The notes beneath the pieces were generated by a model. It made no database searches, had not been told where the DNA came from, and saw nothing but the letters and a program-made list of their open reading frames with translations. A stretch of 23,964 bases of DNA from positions 1-23,964 of the forward strand of contig LUJQ01000037.1 in NCBI GenBank assembly GCA_001689485.1. Direction: 5' to 3'. Positions 7,183 through 14,798 of this stretch are shown here, piece by piece (the stretch's first letter is position 1; each line of letters begins with the position of its first letter). The translations under genes and the position numbers were made by a program. The DNA comes from Bacteroidales bacterium M6 (GTDB taxonomy: Bacteria; Bacteroidota; Bacteroidia; Bacteroidales; Muribaculaceae).

Positions 7183-8457
7183 TTATTCAAGCCCGTATTC
7201 CTTTATTTTGCGATAGAGGGTACGTTCCGAAATATTAAGCTCGGCAGCGGTGGCTTTCCGGCGTCCGCCATTACGCTCAAGCGACAGGCGGATGGTTTCA
7301 CGTTCGGTCTCCTCAAGCGTGCGCCCCCCTTCCACAGCAACAGCGATATGAGTGACATCGATCGGCTCCGACACATCCACGGTATCATCATGACCACCGG
7401 CCGGCGATGACGATATTGAAGCAGCGTCAAACTGCGCTGACGCAACCGGGCTGTGATATTTGACCAAGGCATGTTCGTTTTCATGCATCATCACCGCCTG
7501 ACGTGGCAGCTCGTCAACGGCTTTTTTGCCCCGTATTTCCGCCCTCAGTTGCGAAATCTCGTTCTGCAACCTGAAAATTAGGCTGAACAGCATTTCGCGC
7601 TCCCTCTCATAGGTGTGCATGTCAGGCATATCGGCAGGCACGGCAGGCGTGTAGCCTACCGAAACCTGGGGCAGGTAGTGCTCCAGCACCGTGTTGTCAA
7701 CAATCCCGCCCCCTTCGAACAGTGCAATCTGCTCCACAACGTTCTTTAGCTGGCGCACGTTGCCCGGCCATCGGAAACGCAGCATGGCATCACGGGCACC
7801 ATCGTCGAAAGTTATGCCCGGCACACGGTATTTCTCAGCGAAATCGGCGGCAAACTTACGTGCGAGCAACGCGATGTCACTGTCGCGGTCGCGCAACGGC
7901 GGCACATGGATCTGCACCGTCGACAGGCGGTAGAACAAATCCTCACGGAACTTCCCCTCCTTGACCGCACGCTCCATGTCGACGTTTGTAGCCGCCACCA
8001 CGCGTATGTTGGTTTTCTGGACAGTGGATGACCCGACCTTCAGGAATTCGCCGCTCTCAAGCACACGGAGCAGGCGCGCCTGTGTGGTCAAAGGCAGTTC
8101 GGCAACCTCGTCAAGGAAAATCGTACCGCCGTCGGCCTCTTCAAAATATCCTTTACGTGATGCCACGGCACCTGTAAAAGCTCCTTTTTCATGACCGAAC
8201 AACTCGGAATCTATCGTCCCTTCGGGAATAGCTCCGCAGTTGACCGCTATATATTTCGAATGCTTGCGCGGTGAGAAGGCATGTATAATCTGCGGAAAAA
8301 ACTCCTTGCCGCTCCCGCTCTCACCTGTAACAAGCACTGACAGGTCAATCGGGGCGACACGCAGCGCACGCGTCACCGCCTCGGTAAGCGCGGGGGCGTT
8401 CCCCACGATGCCGAACCGCGATTTTGCCTGTTGAATCTGCTGAGTGCTTACGCTCAT
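7183..8457 (-). CDS. Sigma-54-dependent Fis-family transcriptional activator
   Basis: AAA+ activator that remodels sigma-54 RNA polymerase. It has 424 residues. Walker A is GESGSGKE (45-52), the sigma-54 contact loop GAFTGA is intact (92-97), Walker B is GGTIFLDEV (110-118), and the arginine-finger and sensor II regions are present (REDLFYRL 171-178, WPGNVRQLKN 230-239). A short coiled-coil stretch (YEREREMLFSLIFRLQNEISQLRAEI) precedes the C-terminal Fis-type DNA-binding helix-turn-helix (RKATAAELNISERTLYRKIKEYGLE). The AAA+ domain begins near residue 16, so there is no receiver, GAF or PAS sensor domain; activity must be set by expression level, partner proteins or ligand binding elsewhere. 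It lies between an acyltransferase gene (66-base gap) and the LptE-like gene (108-base gap). Its target promoters are unknown. Confidence 0.93.
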   Translation of the reverse strand: MSVSTQQIQQAKSRFGIVGNAPALTEAVTRALRVAPIDLSVLVTGESGSGKEFFPQIIHAFSPRKHSKYIAVNCGAIPEGTIDSELFGHEKGAFTGAVASRKGYFEEADGGTIFLDEVAELPLTTQARLLRVLESGEFLKVGSSTVQKTNIRVVAATNVDMERAVKEGKFREDLFYRLSTVQIHVPPLRDRDSDIALLARKFAADFAEKYRVPGITFDDGARDAMLRFRWPGNVRQLKNVVEQIALFEGGGIVDNTVLEHYLPQVSVGYTPAVPADMPDMHTYEREREMLFSLIFRLQNEISQLRAEIRGKKAVDELPRQAVMMHENEHALVKYHSPVASAQFDAASISSSPAGGHDDTVDVSEPIDVTHIAVAVEGGRTLEETERETIRLSLERNGGRRKATAAELNISERTLYRKIKEYGLE

Positions 8458-8523
8458 GTTTTTGTTACCTTAGATAATGGAAGTTGGCTGTGACCTCGGT
8501 GTCTGATTGTCCCCCTGATGTCC

Positions 8524-9459
8524 TCAGGACTTTCTTCTTCTCCCGATTTCGCGGAGTTCGTAGGTTTTCTGTCGCAGGAAATCACCGAATTCCTTCTCAG
8601 AACCGGCATGCTTTCGCTGTTCCTCAACCGATATCGGCTCACCAACGGTGATATGGAACGTTTTCCCTTTCTTACGGAACACCTCGGCAGGATGGCGGAA
8701 GGTACGCGCCTGCCAGCACACCACACCAAGGAAATTAAACCACCACGACTGCGAGCCATGGAAGAAGATAGGGACTACCGGCACCTTAAGCTTGTCGATA
8801 ATCTGGATTATGGTGGGTTGCCACTGGCGGTCCTGCAGGCGTCCGCGCCAATTTACCTTTGCAACGGCACCTGCCGGGAAAAATCCCACAGGGTCACCTC
8901 TCCTGACCATCTTTATGACCTCGCGTATCCCGGCCATCGACACGGCCTTCTTCTTCGGATCGTCGGAAGCCATTGCATCCACAGCGATGAAATTCGGGCG
9001 CATAGCCCATATGTAGTTAAGGAACATGTTGACCATCACCTTGTAGCGCGGACGCCTGGAGGCAATCAGGTCGATTAGTATAATCCCGTCCAAAGCTCCG
9101 AAATGATGGTTGCTCACCGTGACGAACGCCCCTTCGGGAAGGTTGTCAAGCACATGTTCGTTGTCTATCTTGAGTTTTATATCCAGGTCGTCGAGCAGTC
9201 CGCGCACAAATTCAGGCCCGGGAGTGGCGGCGTTGTGTGCATGGATATCGTTGACCTTGTCGAGCGACAGGAATTTGATGAACCAGTTCACGAACTTGCG
9301 ATGCCCCCTCAGTTTCGGCACCATCTCCATGATATCGTCGGCATCGAGCACGGAAAGCTTCCGTGGCTTGCCGTCGTCGGTGTACATCAGTTCCTTGTAT
9401 TCATTATCGGCACAAGGCTGCACCTTGCCGCTGTTATCCGTATTTTGAATTGTCTCCAT
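8524..9459 (-). CDS. Lysophospholipid acyltransferase-family protein
   Basis: Member of the PlsC/LPLAT superfamily, which moves acyl chains onto lysolipids or related acceptors at the inner membrane. It has 311 residues. The catalytic H-x4-D motif appears in VSNHHFGALDGIILID (about residues 115-130) and the acceptor-binding block in GFFPAGAVAKV. An extra N-terminal region of about 85 residues contains RKLSVLDADDIMEMVPKLRGHRKFVNWFIKFLSLDKVNDI. This architecture is common in Bacteroidetes, where related O-acyltransferases (GlsA type) act on N-acyl-glycine lipids. No GlsB-like N-acyltransferase gene is adjacent, so the substrate stays open. It is the first gene of the leftward run toward secG, with a TAATTTTG box 36 bases upstream. 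Confidence 0.88.
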   Translation of the reverse strand: METIQNTDNSGKVQPCADNEYKELMYTDDGKPRKLSVLDADDIMEMVPKLRGHRKFVNWFIKFLSLDKVNDIHAHNAATPGPEFVRGLLDDLDIKLKIDNEHVLDNLPEGAFVTVSNHHFGALDGIILIDLIASRRPRYKVMVNMFLNYIWAMRPNFIAVDAMASDDPKKKAVSMAGIREVIKMVRRGDPVGFFPAGAVAKVNWRGRLQDRQWQPTIIQIIDKLKVPVVPIFFHGSQSWWFNFLGVVCWQARTFRHPAEVFRKKGKTFHITVGEPISVEEQRKHAGSEKEFGDFLRQKTYELREIGRRRKS

Positions 9460-9494
9460 AAGCTGAAAATAAAGTGCAATTATCTTGCCCTATG

Positions 9495-9502
9495 CAAAAT
9501 TA
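9495..9502 (-). promoter_or_regulatory. Candidate -7 box for the acyltransferase operon
   Basis: The minus strand reads TAATTTTG (TAnnTTTG consensus), 36 bases before the start at 9459. No clear -33 TTTG at proper spacing. Together with 9525-9532 it forms a divergent promoter region of 107 bases. Confidence 0.45.
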
Positions 9503-9524
9503 CAAATTTAAAACGATTTTTCCG

Positions 9525-9532
9525 TAACTTTG
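9525..9532 (+). promoter_or_regulatory. Candidate -7 box for the secreted hydrolase gene
   Basis: TAACTTTG matches TAnnTTTG exactly and lies 35 bases before the ATG at 9567, a usual distance in Bacteroidetes. A -33 element is not evident. Confidence 0.5.
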
Positions 9533-9566
9533 CAAGAACACCATAACCAATCAATATAACCATAAA

Positions 9567-10472
9567 ATGAAACTACTGATTACCATTGCCGCCATCCTTT
9601 CATTGGCATCATTTACATCTACGGCAAAAAGCAAGACCGCAGGCAACGAACCAAGGTCGTTCGCACGATTGCTTTGGGAGGGGGAAGCACCCCATCGAAA
9701 AATAATCAAACCCGATGCTGCCGGTAACATAAGGCAACCTGTAAATATAGGCGACACTGCAAAGCTGTATGTGTTCCTGCCAGCACCTGAAAAGGCTAAC
9801 GGCAAGGCCGTGGTTCTTTGCCCCGGGGGTGCCTACCTGGGATTGTGCATGGACTATGAAGGTGGCGAATGGGCACCGTTTTTCAACGACCGGGGCATAG
9901 CCCTGATAGTGTTGCAGTACCGCCTGCCCGACGGCACCTGGCAGATACCTGTGGAGGATGTGCAGGAAGCCATACGCGTTGCCAGGCGCAATGCGGTGCA
10001 ATGGAATCTTGACCCGGCAAAAATCGGGGTCGGCGGCTCTTCGGCAGGCGGCCACCTTGCCTCGACCGCCTCGACCCATTTCAATAACCCGGTAAATGCC
10101 GACACGGTGAGCTGCCGACCGGATTTTTCGATTCTGTTCTATCCCGTAATCAGCTTCATGCCCCAGCTCACCCACACCGACACACGCCGGAGCCTGCTAG
10201 GCCCGAATTTCACTACACATGATGAAATCCTGTTCAGCAACGAGTTGCAGGTAACTCCTGAAACCCCGCGCACATGGATAGGGTTCAGCCATGACGACGA
10301 CCTGGTGCCGACACCCAACGGGCTGCGCTATTACGAAGCCCTGCGGAATGCAGGTGTGCCCGCATCGCTCCACATCTATCCAACCGGCGGCCACGGATGG
10401 GGCTTCAAATCCGACTTCCGTTACCACGACGAAATGCTCGCCGACCTCGCCTCCTGGCTGGAATCATTCTGA
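9567..10472 (+). CDS. Secreted alpha/beta hydrolase (esterase-like)
   Basis: Exported serine hydrolase of 301 residues, similar to the acetyl/xylan-esterase-like alpha/beta hydrolases of gut Bacteroidetes. The signal peptide covers about residues 1-20 (MKLLITIAAILSLASFTSTA). The oxyanion-hole segment is VVLCPGGAYLG (82-92), the nucleophile elbow is GSSAG (157-161, Ser159), the acid is probably D244 or D245 in SHDDDLVP, and the base is His276 in GGHGWGF. All three triad parts are in place, so the enzyme should be active, most likely on acetyl or other acyl groups of plant or mucin glycans; the substrate is inference. It is the only complete + strand gene in the window, has its own promoter box, and stands alone between two leftward groups. 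Confidence 0.9.
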   Translation: MKLLITIAAILSLASFTSTAKSKTAGNEPRSFARLLWEGEAPHRKIIKPDAAGNIRQPVNIGDTAKLYVFLPAPEKANGKAVVLCPGGAYLGLCMDYEGGEWAPFFNDRGIALIVLQYRLPDGTWQIPVEDVQEAIRVARRNAVQWNLDPAKIGVGGSSAGGHLASTASTHFNNPVNADTVSCRPDFSILFYPVISFMPQLTHTDTRRSLLGPNFTTHDEILFSNELQVTPETPRTWIGFSHDDDLVPTPNGLRYYEALRNAGVPASLHIYPTGGHGWGFKSDFRYHDEMLADLASWLESF

Positions 10473-10516
10473 CGGTGGGTAGATAAGTCTTGAATATTAC
10501 ATATCCCATAAATACA

Positions 10517-10534
10517 GAAGCCGTGATTGGCTTC
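10517..10534 (-). terminator. Small stem after the PCMD gene
   Basis: GAAGCC and GGCTTC form a 6-bp stem with a 6-base loop. On the minus strand it is followed by TGTATTTAT, a weak U-rich stretch. It could end the PCMD transcript together with the larger hairpin at 10541-10576. On the + strand it follows the hydrolase gene by 45 bases but has no U-tract there. Confidence 0.35.
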
Positions 10535-10540
10535 ACAACG

Positions 10541-10576
10541 CAATATAGGGCCGGTCAATAGACCAGCCCTATATTG
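10541..10576 (-). terminator. Hairpin overlapping the PCMD gene stop codon
   Basis: Two 16-base arms (10541-10556, 10561-10576) around an AATA loop, with one imperfect pair. On the minus strand that pair is G-U and the RNA hairpin is complete; on the + strand it is A-C. The right arm encodes the protein's last residues (DNIGLV) and the stop lies at 10557-10555, so the stem starts inside the gene. No T-run follows directly. It may be a termination or 3'-end stability structure. Confidence 0.5.
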
Positions 10577-11520
10577 TCAATCCAAAGGGTCAGACCCAAC
10601 GTTCCTATGTAGGCAGTGCCGCTACCGGCCGATGCCATCACCATAAGATGGGTAGGAACGGCATCGGGGGAATCCCAACCCACTTCCTTCACAGGAACCA
10701 TCTTACCCTTGCTGTTACGTGCATAGTAACTCTTGTCTTCAGGGATAAGCCCCATAAAGGACTTGTAGCCCGGATGCCTGGTTATATCGCCATACCACAC
10801 CGGGAGTTTATGGCCGTTGACCCATCCTTCAGTCGAAGAGCCGAAATGTTCCCTGCCGGTGCCTACGCGTTTGGCATACAGATTGCCATCCTCATCTTCC
10901 CACCGGCGTTGCAGTATTATATAGACTTCGGCATTGTCGTGACCCGGATAGGTTTTCTTTTTACCGAAACCCGACGAATATATACGGTCGGATTTTTCCG
11001 GCATCTGCACCTTGTAATCGAACCGCAGAGCCGTTGGGCGCTTTCTAAACGGAATCCCCATCTCCATTTTGGAATACGGCTCGCTCGTTGATCTGACAGG
11101 CTCGAAAAACCTTCCCAGGAAAATCGAACCGGCCACAACCACATCGACATTTATAAGACCTATGGCCTTGCAATTCTCCATAAGCGTTGTCAGTTTGCAG
11201 CAACGGTTACCCGGGGCACGGTTATCGGGGAAAACGGCATTGCTACCTTTGGTTATACCGACAACCTTGGCCATGATATTCGACGTAGCCCATGGCGAAC
11301 CACCCATGTTGCTGTATGCCTTATCCCCGTCGATAACGGCCTCAGGGGCTATTTCATAAAGCTGCTTGGTATGGCCGCCTATCAGGTGCGATTCAGGGAT
11401 GTTACGTGTTACCCAGTTTTCGAAATCACCGTATTTGAGCATCTCGAACGTTTCACAACGCATCACATTGATAGTCGCCAAAAACGTTGCGACACACGCC
11501 ATTAGCCTAAACTTATCCAT
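10555..11520 (-). CDS. PCMD-domain surface protein
   Basis: Protein with the 'putative carbohydrate metabolism domain' (PCMD) common in Bacteroidetes surface and glycan-related proteins; biochemical role unknown. From the ATG at 11520 it has 321 residues: a signal peptide (MDKFRLMACVATFLATINV), then YGDFENWVTR (start of the domain), GGSPWATSNIMA, an IFLGRFFEP block, ALRFDYKVQMPEKSD, AEVYIILQRRWEDEDG and the closing MVMASAGSGTAYIGTLGLTLWIDNIGLVY, with a beta-sandwich look. An upstream ATG at 11544 would add MAVKIVFF in front of the signal peptide; I prefer 11520 because it gives a normal n-region. It stands alone, unlike PCMD genes found beside susC/susD pairs. The 3' end is embedded in a hairpin. 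Confidence 0.82.
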   Translation of the reverse strand: MDKFRLMACVATFLATINVMRCETFEMLKYGDFENWVTRNIPESHLIGGHTKQLYEIAPEAVIDGDKAYSNMGGSPWATSNIMAKVVGITKGSNAVFPDNRAPGNRCCKLTTLMENCKAIGLINVDVVVAGSIFLGRFFEPVRSTSEPYSKMEMGIPFRKRPTALRFDYKVQMPEKSDRIYSSGFGKKKTYPGHDNAEVYIILQRRWEDEDGNLYAKRVGTGREHFGSSTEGWVNGHKLPVWYGDITRHPGYKSFMGLIPEDKSYYARNSKGKMVPVKEVGWDSPDAVPTHLMVMASAGSGTAYIGTLGLTLWIDNIGLVY

Positions 11521-11600
11521 AAAAAATACAATTTTAACCGCCATTGCGGCGGAAATGAATGTTGTACATTAAAAAAGCCTCATCCCCCCTTAAAAGTTCG

Positions 11601-11608
11601 CAAAAATA
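11601..11608 (-). promoter_or_regulatory. Candidate -7 box for the PCMD gene
   Basis: The minus strand reads TATTTTTG, fitting TAnnTTTG, about 80 bases before the chosen start at 11520. No convincing -33 element. Confidence 0.35.
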
Positions 11609-11634
11609 GGAAATTATATCAATAATACAGTCAT

Positions 11635-12675
11635 CTATCTATTAATAAATTTCCTGCCTATGCCAAACCATGAAAGCATCCCCAAGACAACCGTACACGC
11701 TACGGCTATCACAAAAACAAGCCAGACAGGCAATCCTTTCCCTCCAAATAATGTAGTCAACACCAATATCACCGGGAAGTGATACAGGTAAATATCATAG
11801 GAAATATTATTCTTGTTAAAGATACCCGCTAACCTGAACGTAGAGAAATACATGACCAGGCCGACTGCGACCGCCGGGGAAATGCATGTCCTGTATAACG
11901 TATATGGCACGTAGTCGGAAACCAGGATTATCAGAACGCATGCAACCATAACCCAGTGACGGCAGTTATCGAACCTGTCGTAAACGAAATAAACAAAAAC
12001 CCCGCCGTAGAAATAGAGCAACTGACCGAATAATTGCTTCGAAAGAATATTATATATCGTTTTTTCAGTCGTATAATATAATTCGGTAAAATACCATTTC
12101 CACACCGCCGACACAACATACACCATAATGCAAAACAACAACGGTCCGAACCATCTGGCCCTCCGATGTATATATGTCAACAAGGCAACGGCTACAGGTA
12201 CGGAAAGATATAACAGGATTTCCACTTTCATAGTCCACAACGAACCATTAACAGCCTTGACAGGCAAATCCTGGAACACCCCCGGCAGTTCGGGACAAAG
12301 AAAATTCATAAATGTCAGATTGCTCGCCAGATACTTCAACCACTGCGCATTAAAAAAATATTCAGAAGCCGGCAGCGTGCTGACAAACACCAATGCGAAC
12401 GCACACAGCAACACAATGAACATGTAGGGTGGGAAGATTCTCCGTACCCTCCGTAACATATAGTCTTTCAGATTCCTGTGTTTCAGATAACTCGGATATA
12501 CAAGGAAGCCGCTTAATGCAAAGAATCCCCCTACGGCATTATAACTGTCGGTAGGAAACCATATGCCTGCATCATAAACGGCATTAAAATGAGCAACAAA
12601 CACCGCGAATGCCAGATAATATCTGACCAATCCCATGCTGTTGTCATGATTGAAGGCTTTTGGTAATTCAGGCAT
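11635..12675 (-). CDS. Acyltransferase-3 family membrane O-acyltransferase
   Basis: Integral membrane acyltransferase of the OafA/NodX/WbbJ type, which O-acetylates surface polysaccharide, O-antigen or similar glycans. It has 346 residues with about ten hydrophobic segments. Family marks: an early RYYLAFAVFVAHF segment (18-30) with the conserved arginine and histidine, FFALSGFLVYPSYLKHRNLKDYMLRRVRRIFPPY (SGFL plus the basic loop RR.RRIfPpY), and SLWTMKVEILLYL with the W...E signature. There is no C-terminal SGNH domain, so it is the short form. No glycan synthesis genes lie beside it. The acceptor cannot be read from sequence. The 270 bases upstream contain a short tandem repeat that may include its promoter. 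Confidence 0.9.
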   Translation of the reverse strand: MPELPKAFNHDNSMGLVRYYLAFAVFVAHFNAVYDAGIWFPTDSYNAVGGFFALSGFLVYPSYLKHRNLKDYMLRRVRRIFPPYMFIVLLCAFALVFVSTLPASEYFFNAQWLKYLASNLTFMNFLCPELPGVFQDLPVKAVNGSLWTMKVEILLYLSVPVAVALLTYIHRRARWFGPLLFCIMVYVVSAVWKWYFTELYYTTEKTIYNILSKQLFGQLLYFYGGVFVYFVYDRFDNCRHWVMVACVLIILVSDYVPYTLYRTCISPAVAVGLVMYFSTFRLAGIFNKNNISYDIYLYHFPVILVLTTLFGGKGLPVWLVFVIAVACTVVLGMLSWFGIGRKFINR

Positions 12676-12693
12676 ATCCGGGGTTAGTTATCC

Positions 12694-12715
12694 TATTATA
12701 TACTTATTATATACT
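12694..12715. repeat. 11-bp tandem duplication
   Basis: TATTATATACT occurs twice without spacer (12694-12704, 12705-12715), 19 bases upstream of the acyltransferase-3 start codon and on its template side. It may be part of an AT-rich promoter; no TAnnTTTG box is visible there. Confidence 0.5.
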
Positions 12716-12946
12716 TATATCCCAAAAAAGGCGTCGATGCGTGAATCAGTCGACACTCATAGCCACGCTTCCAGCGGGTTTTGATGATTGTCTTTGCCTG
12801 GACGATTGACCTAACAGGAAAGCCACAGCACTGACCCACCTCCTGTGGGAATGCGAAATAAGATACCTGTGCACCAACCATGGCCCATAAATGCCGGTAA
12901 CCAACGAAATTATCGAGAAACACCACCATGGTAATTCTACGATTAC

Positions 12947-13429
12947 TTATTCCTTAAAAATCAAGGCTACAGCCTGTGCGGCTATCCCCTCTCCACGGCC
13001 TGTAAAACCGAGCCGTTCCGTAGTGGTGGCCTTTACCGATACGCAATCCTCGTCGATTCCGAGATCGGCGGCTACATTCCTTATCATTTCAGGAATATAC
13101 GGCAGCATTTTAGGAGCCTGCGCTATGATGGTCACATCGACATTGCCTATCGTATAGCCTTTTTCCCCTATTATCCTTTTGCACTCACGCAGAAGCACAC
13201 GCGAATCAGCACCTTTGTAACGCGGGTCGGTATCCGGGAAATGAAACCCGATATCGCGCATAGCCGCAGCCCCGAGCAGAGCATCGCTCAACGCATGCAA
13301 CGCCACATCGGCATCGCTATGACCCAGCAACCCCGAATGATAAGGTATTTTCACACCGCATATCCATAAATCACGACCTTCCACCAACTTATGGACATCG
13401 TAACCGGAACCTATCCTGAACTGTTGCAT
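12947..13429 (-). CDS. ispF: 2-C-methyl-D-erythritol 2,4-cyclodiphosphate synthase
   Basis: Fifth step of the MEP isoprenoid pathway: converts CDP-ME 2-phosphate to MEcPP with release of CMP, as a cytoplasmic homotrimer. It has 160 residues, the normal length. Zinc ligands are visible as D11 and H13 in GYDVH and H45 in DADVALHALSDALLGA; the HSDAD loop (37-41), IGFHFPDTDPRYKG and the C-terminal ATTTERLGFTGRGEGIAAQA (CDP-binding side) are all intact. It starts 14 bases after porV and is surely cotranscribed with it; I recall the same porV-ispF adjacency from Porphyromonas. Confidence 0.97.
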   Translation of the reverse strand: MQQFRIGSGYDVHKLVEGRDLWICGVKIPYHSGLLGHSDADVALHALSDALLGAAAMRDIGFHFPDTDPRYKGADSRVLLRECKRIIGEKGYTIGNVDVTIIAQAPKMLPYIPEMIRNVAADLGIDEDCVSVKATTTERLGFTGRGEGIAAQAVALIFKE

Positions 13430-13443
13430 AATAACCGGCTATT

Positions 13444-14658
13444 TTAGTGACGGCCGCCGAAAAGGTCGCGCAGACCGTCCATATCAAACGTAAGGGTGAA
13501 ACGCAACGTCTGGTCCAAAGGCGAAGTCTGGGCTGTGGCAAGCATATAGGATGCATCAAGGCGCACAACGTTAAGCGAGAATCCCGCACCAAACCCGAAA
13601 TACTGGCGGTTGCCCTTATACTGGCTCTCGTGATAATATCCGGCACGGACGAAGAACTGCTGGTTGTAGCTGTATTCTGCACCGAGAGAGTAATTTATTT
13701 CACGAAGTTCCTCCTTCATGCCGCCCGGGGCATCGGTAAACGATTTGAATATGCCGGAAATAGGCGACATATCCTGCCAGTCCTGCAATGCACGCTGATA
13801 GGCAGCCTGGTCTTCCTGGCCATCCTCATCAAGGTAATCTTTCTGACGCGGACGTGTAGGCACAAGCAGTTTGTTCAAATCCAGGCTGATAGCCAATGTG
13901 TGGTAATCGGCCAACGGGAACATGAACGATGTTCCTAGACGCAGGTTGGTAGGCAGGAAGGCCGGATTATTGCCGTTATCATATGAAACTTTCGTACCGA
14001 TATTCGAAATATCCCAACCCCACGACCACTGGCATTCGTTCTGACCGATAATGGGATAGGTTGTGTAATAACCCGAAATATCGGCAGAAAATGCTGAAGC
14101 ACCGGTCGAATTATCGCCTACATCCGATGTGTTGTAGCCCAAATCGGAATAAATGTAACGGAACACGATACCCATCGAGAATTTCTCCGACAGTTTGCGC
14201 GAATAACCCACATCGAATGCCATTTCATAAGGGTTAAGGCTTGTTGTGGCCCCTGCAAGGTCATTTGATGTGACCTCGCCGAGGGAGAAATAACGCAGCG
14301 ACGCACTGACCGCCTGGTTGTCGTTGCTCCCTATTTTCCAATAACCGGCAAGGTTGGCAAGGAATATGTCGTTGACAAGTTTACGCAACCAAGGTGTATA
14401 ACTAAGCGATACCGCCGCCTGCGAATAGGCGAAAGCATATTTCGAAGGGTTCCAGTATTGGGAATTGACATCGGGATCGGTGGCTGCACCAAGGTCGCCG
14501 AGAGCCGCACCGCGTGCGTCAGGCGCTATATTCAGCGAAGTCACACCCGTTTCAACCGGGTTGAACTCCTGCTTCAAATCCTCAGCTTTGGCCGTTGCAT
14601 ACACACAACATCCAAGCCCAAAAAGAATTATATTTAAACCAAATCCGCTTTTCTTCAT
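13444..14658 (-). CDS. porV: Type IX secretion system outer-membrane protein PorV
   Basis: Outer-membrane beta-barrel of the FadL type that shuttles T9SS cargo from the translocon to the attachment complex (with PorU, PorQ, PorZ). It has 404 residues: a signal peptide (about 1-25, ending YATAKA), then the family N-terminus FNPVETGVTSLNIAPDARGAALGDLGAATDPDVNSQYWNP, then amphipathic strands to the end (DQTLRFTLTFDMDGLRDLFGGRH). The NIAPDARGAALGD and SQYWNP blocks are diagnostic of PorV/PorQ-type proteins; the length and the first block favour PorV. porU, often directly upstream of porV, is absent here; a gene for an unrecognised 174-residue protein is there instead. A 20-bp palindrome lies 11 bases before the start codon. 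Confidence 0.92.
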   Translation of the reverse strand: MKKSGFGLNIILFGLGCCVYATAKAEDLKQEFNPVETGVTSLNIAPDARGAALGDLGAATDPDVNSQYWNPSKYAFAYSQAAVSLSYTPWLRKLVNDIFLANLAGYWKIGSNDNQAVSASLRYFSLGEVTSNDLAGATTSLNPYEMAFDVGYSRKLSEKFSMGIVFRYIYSDLGYNTSDVGDNSTGASAFSADISGYYTTYPIIGQNECQWSWGWDISNIGTKVSYDNGNNPAFLPTNLRLGTSFMFPLADYHTLAISLDLNKLLVPTRPRQKDYLDEDGQEDQAAYQRALQDWQDMSPISGIFKSFTDAPGGMKEELREINYSLGAEYSYNQQFFVRAGYYHESQYKGNRQYFGFGAGFSLNVVRLDASYMLATAQTSPLDQTLRFTLTFDMDGLRDLFGGRH

Positions 14659-14669
14659 TTTCTGTCATT

Positions 14670-14689
14670 AGTTATATAGTTATATAACT
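14670..14689. promoter_or_regulatory. Palindrome upstream of porV
   Basis: AGTTATATA (14670-14678), a GT spacer, then TATATAACT (14681-14689) make a perfect 9-bp inverted repeat ending 11 bases from the porV ATG. Its sequence overlaps the AGTTATA unit of the repeat array at 21431-21528. It could be an operator, a leader hairpin or a by-product of the same repeat family. Confidence 0.4.
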
Positions 14690-14798
14690 CCATTATACTC
14701 AAATTATTGTATCTGACAACGGGCATGCGGCGATAATCACCCATACGGGGTTGTCGATAACGGAATCCGGATTCGGTTACCGGCCTGGCGACTCAATA

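Noticed and set aside
11521..11544. Upstream start for the PCMD protein
   Set aside because: It would place eight mostly hydrophobic residues before a normal signal peptide n-region; the ATG at 11520 is better.
14763..14774. 12-bp palindrome GAATCCGGATTC after the 174-residue protein gene
   Set aside because: No loop and no T-run; it cannot fold as a terminator and a single site is weak evidence for an operator.
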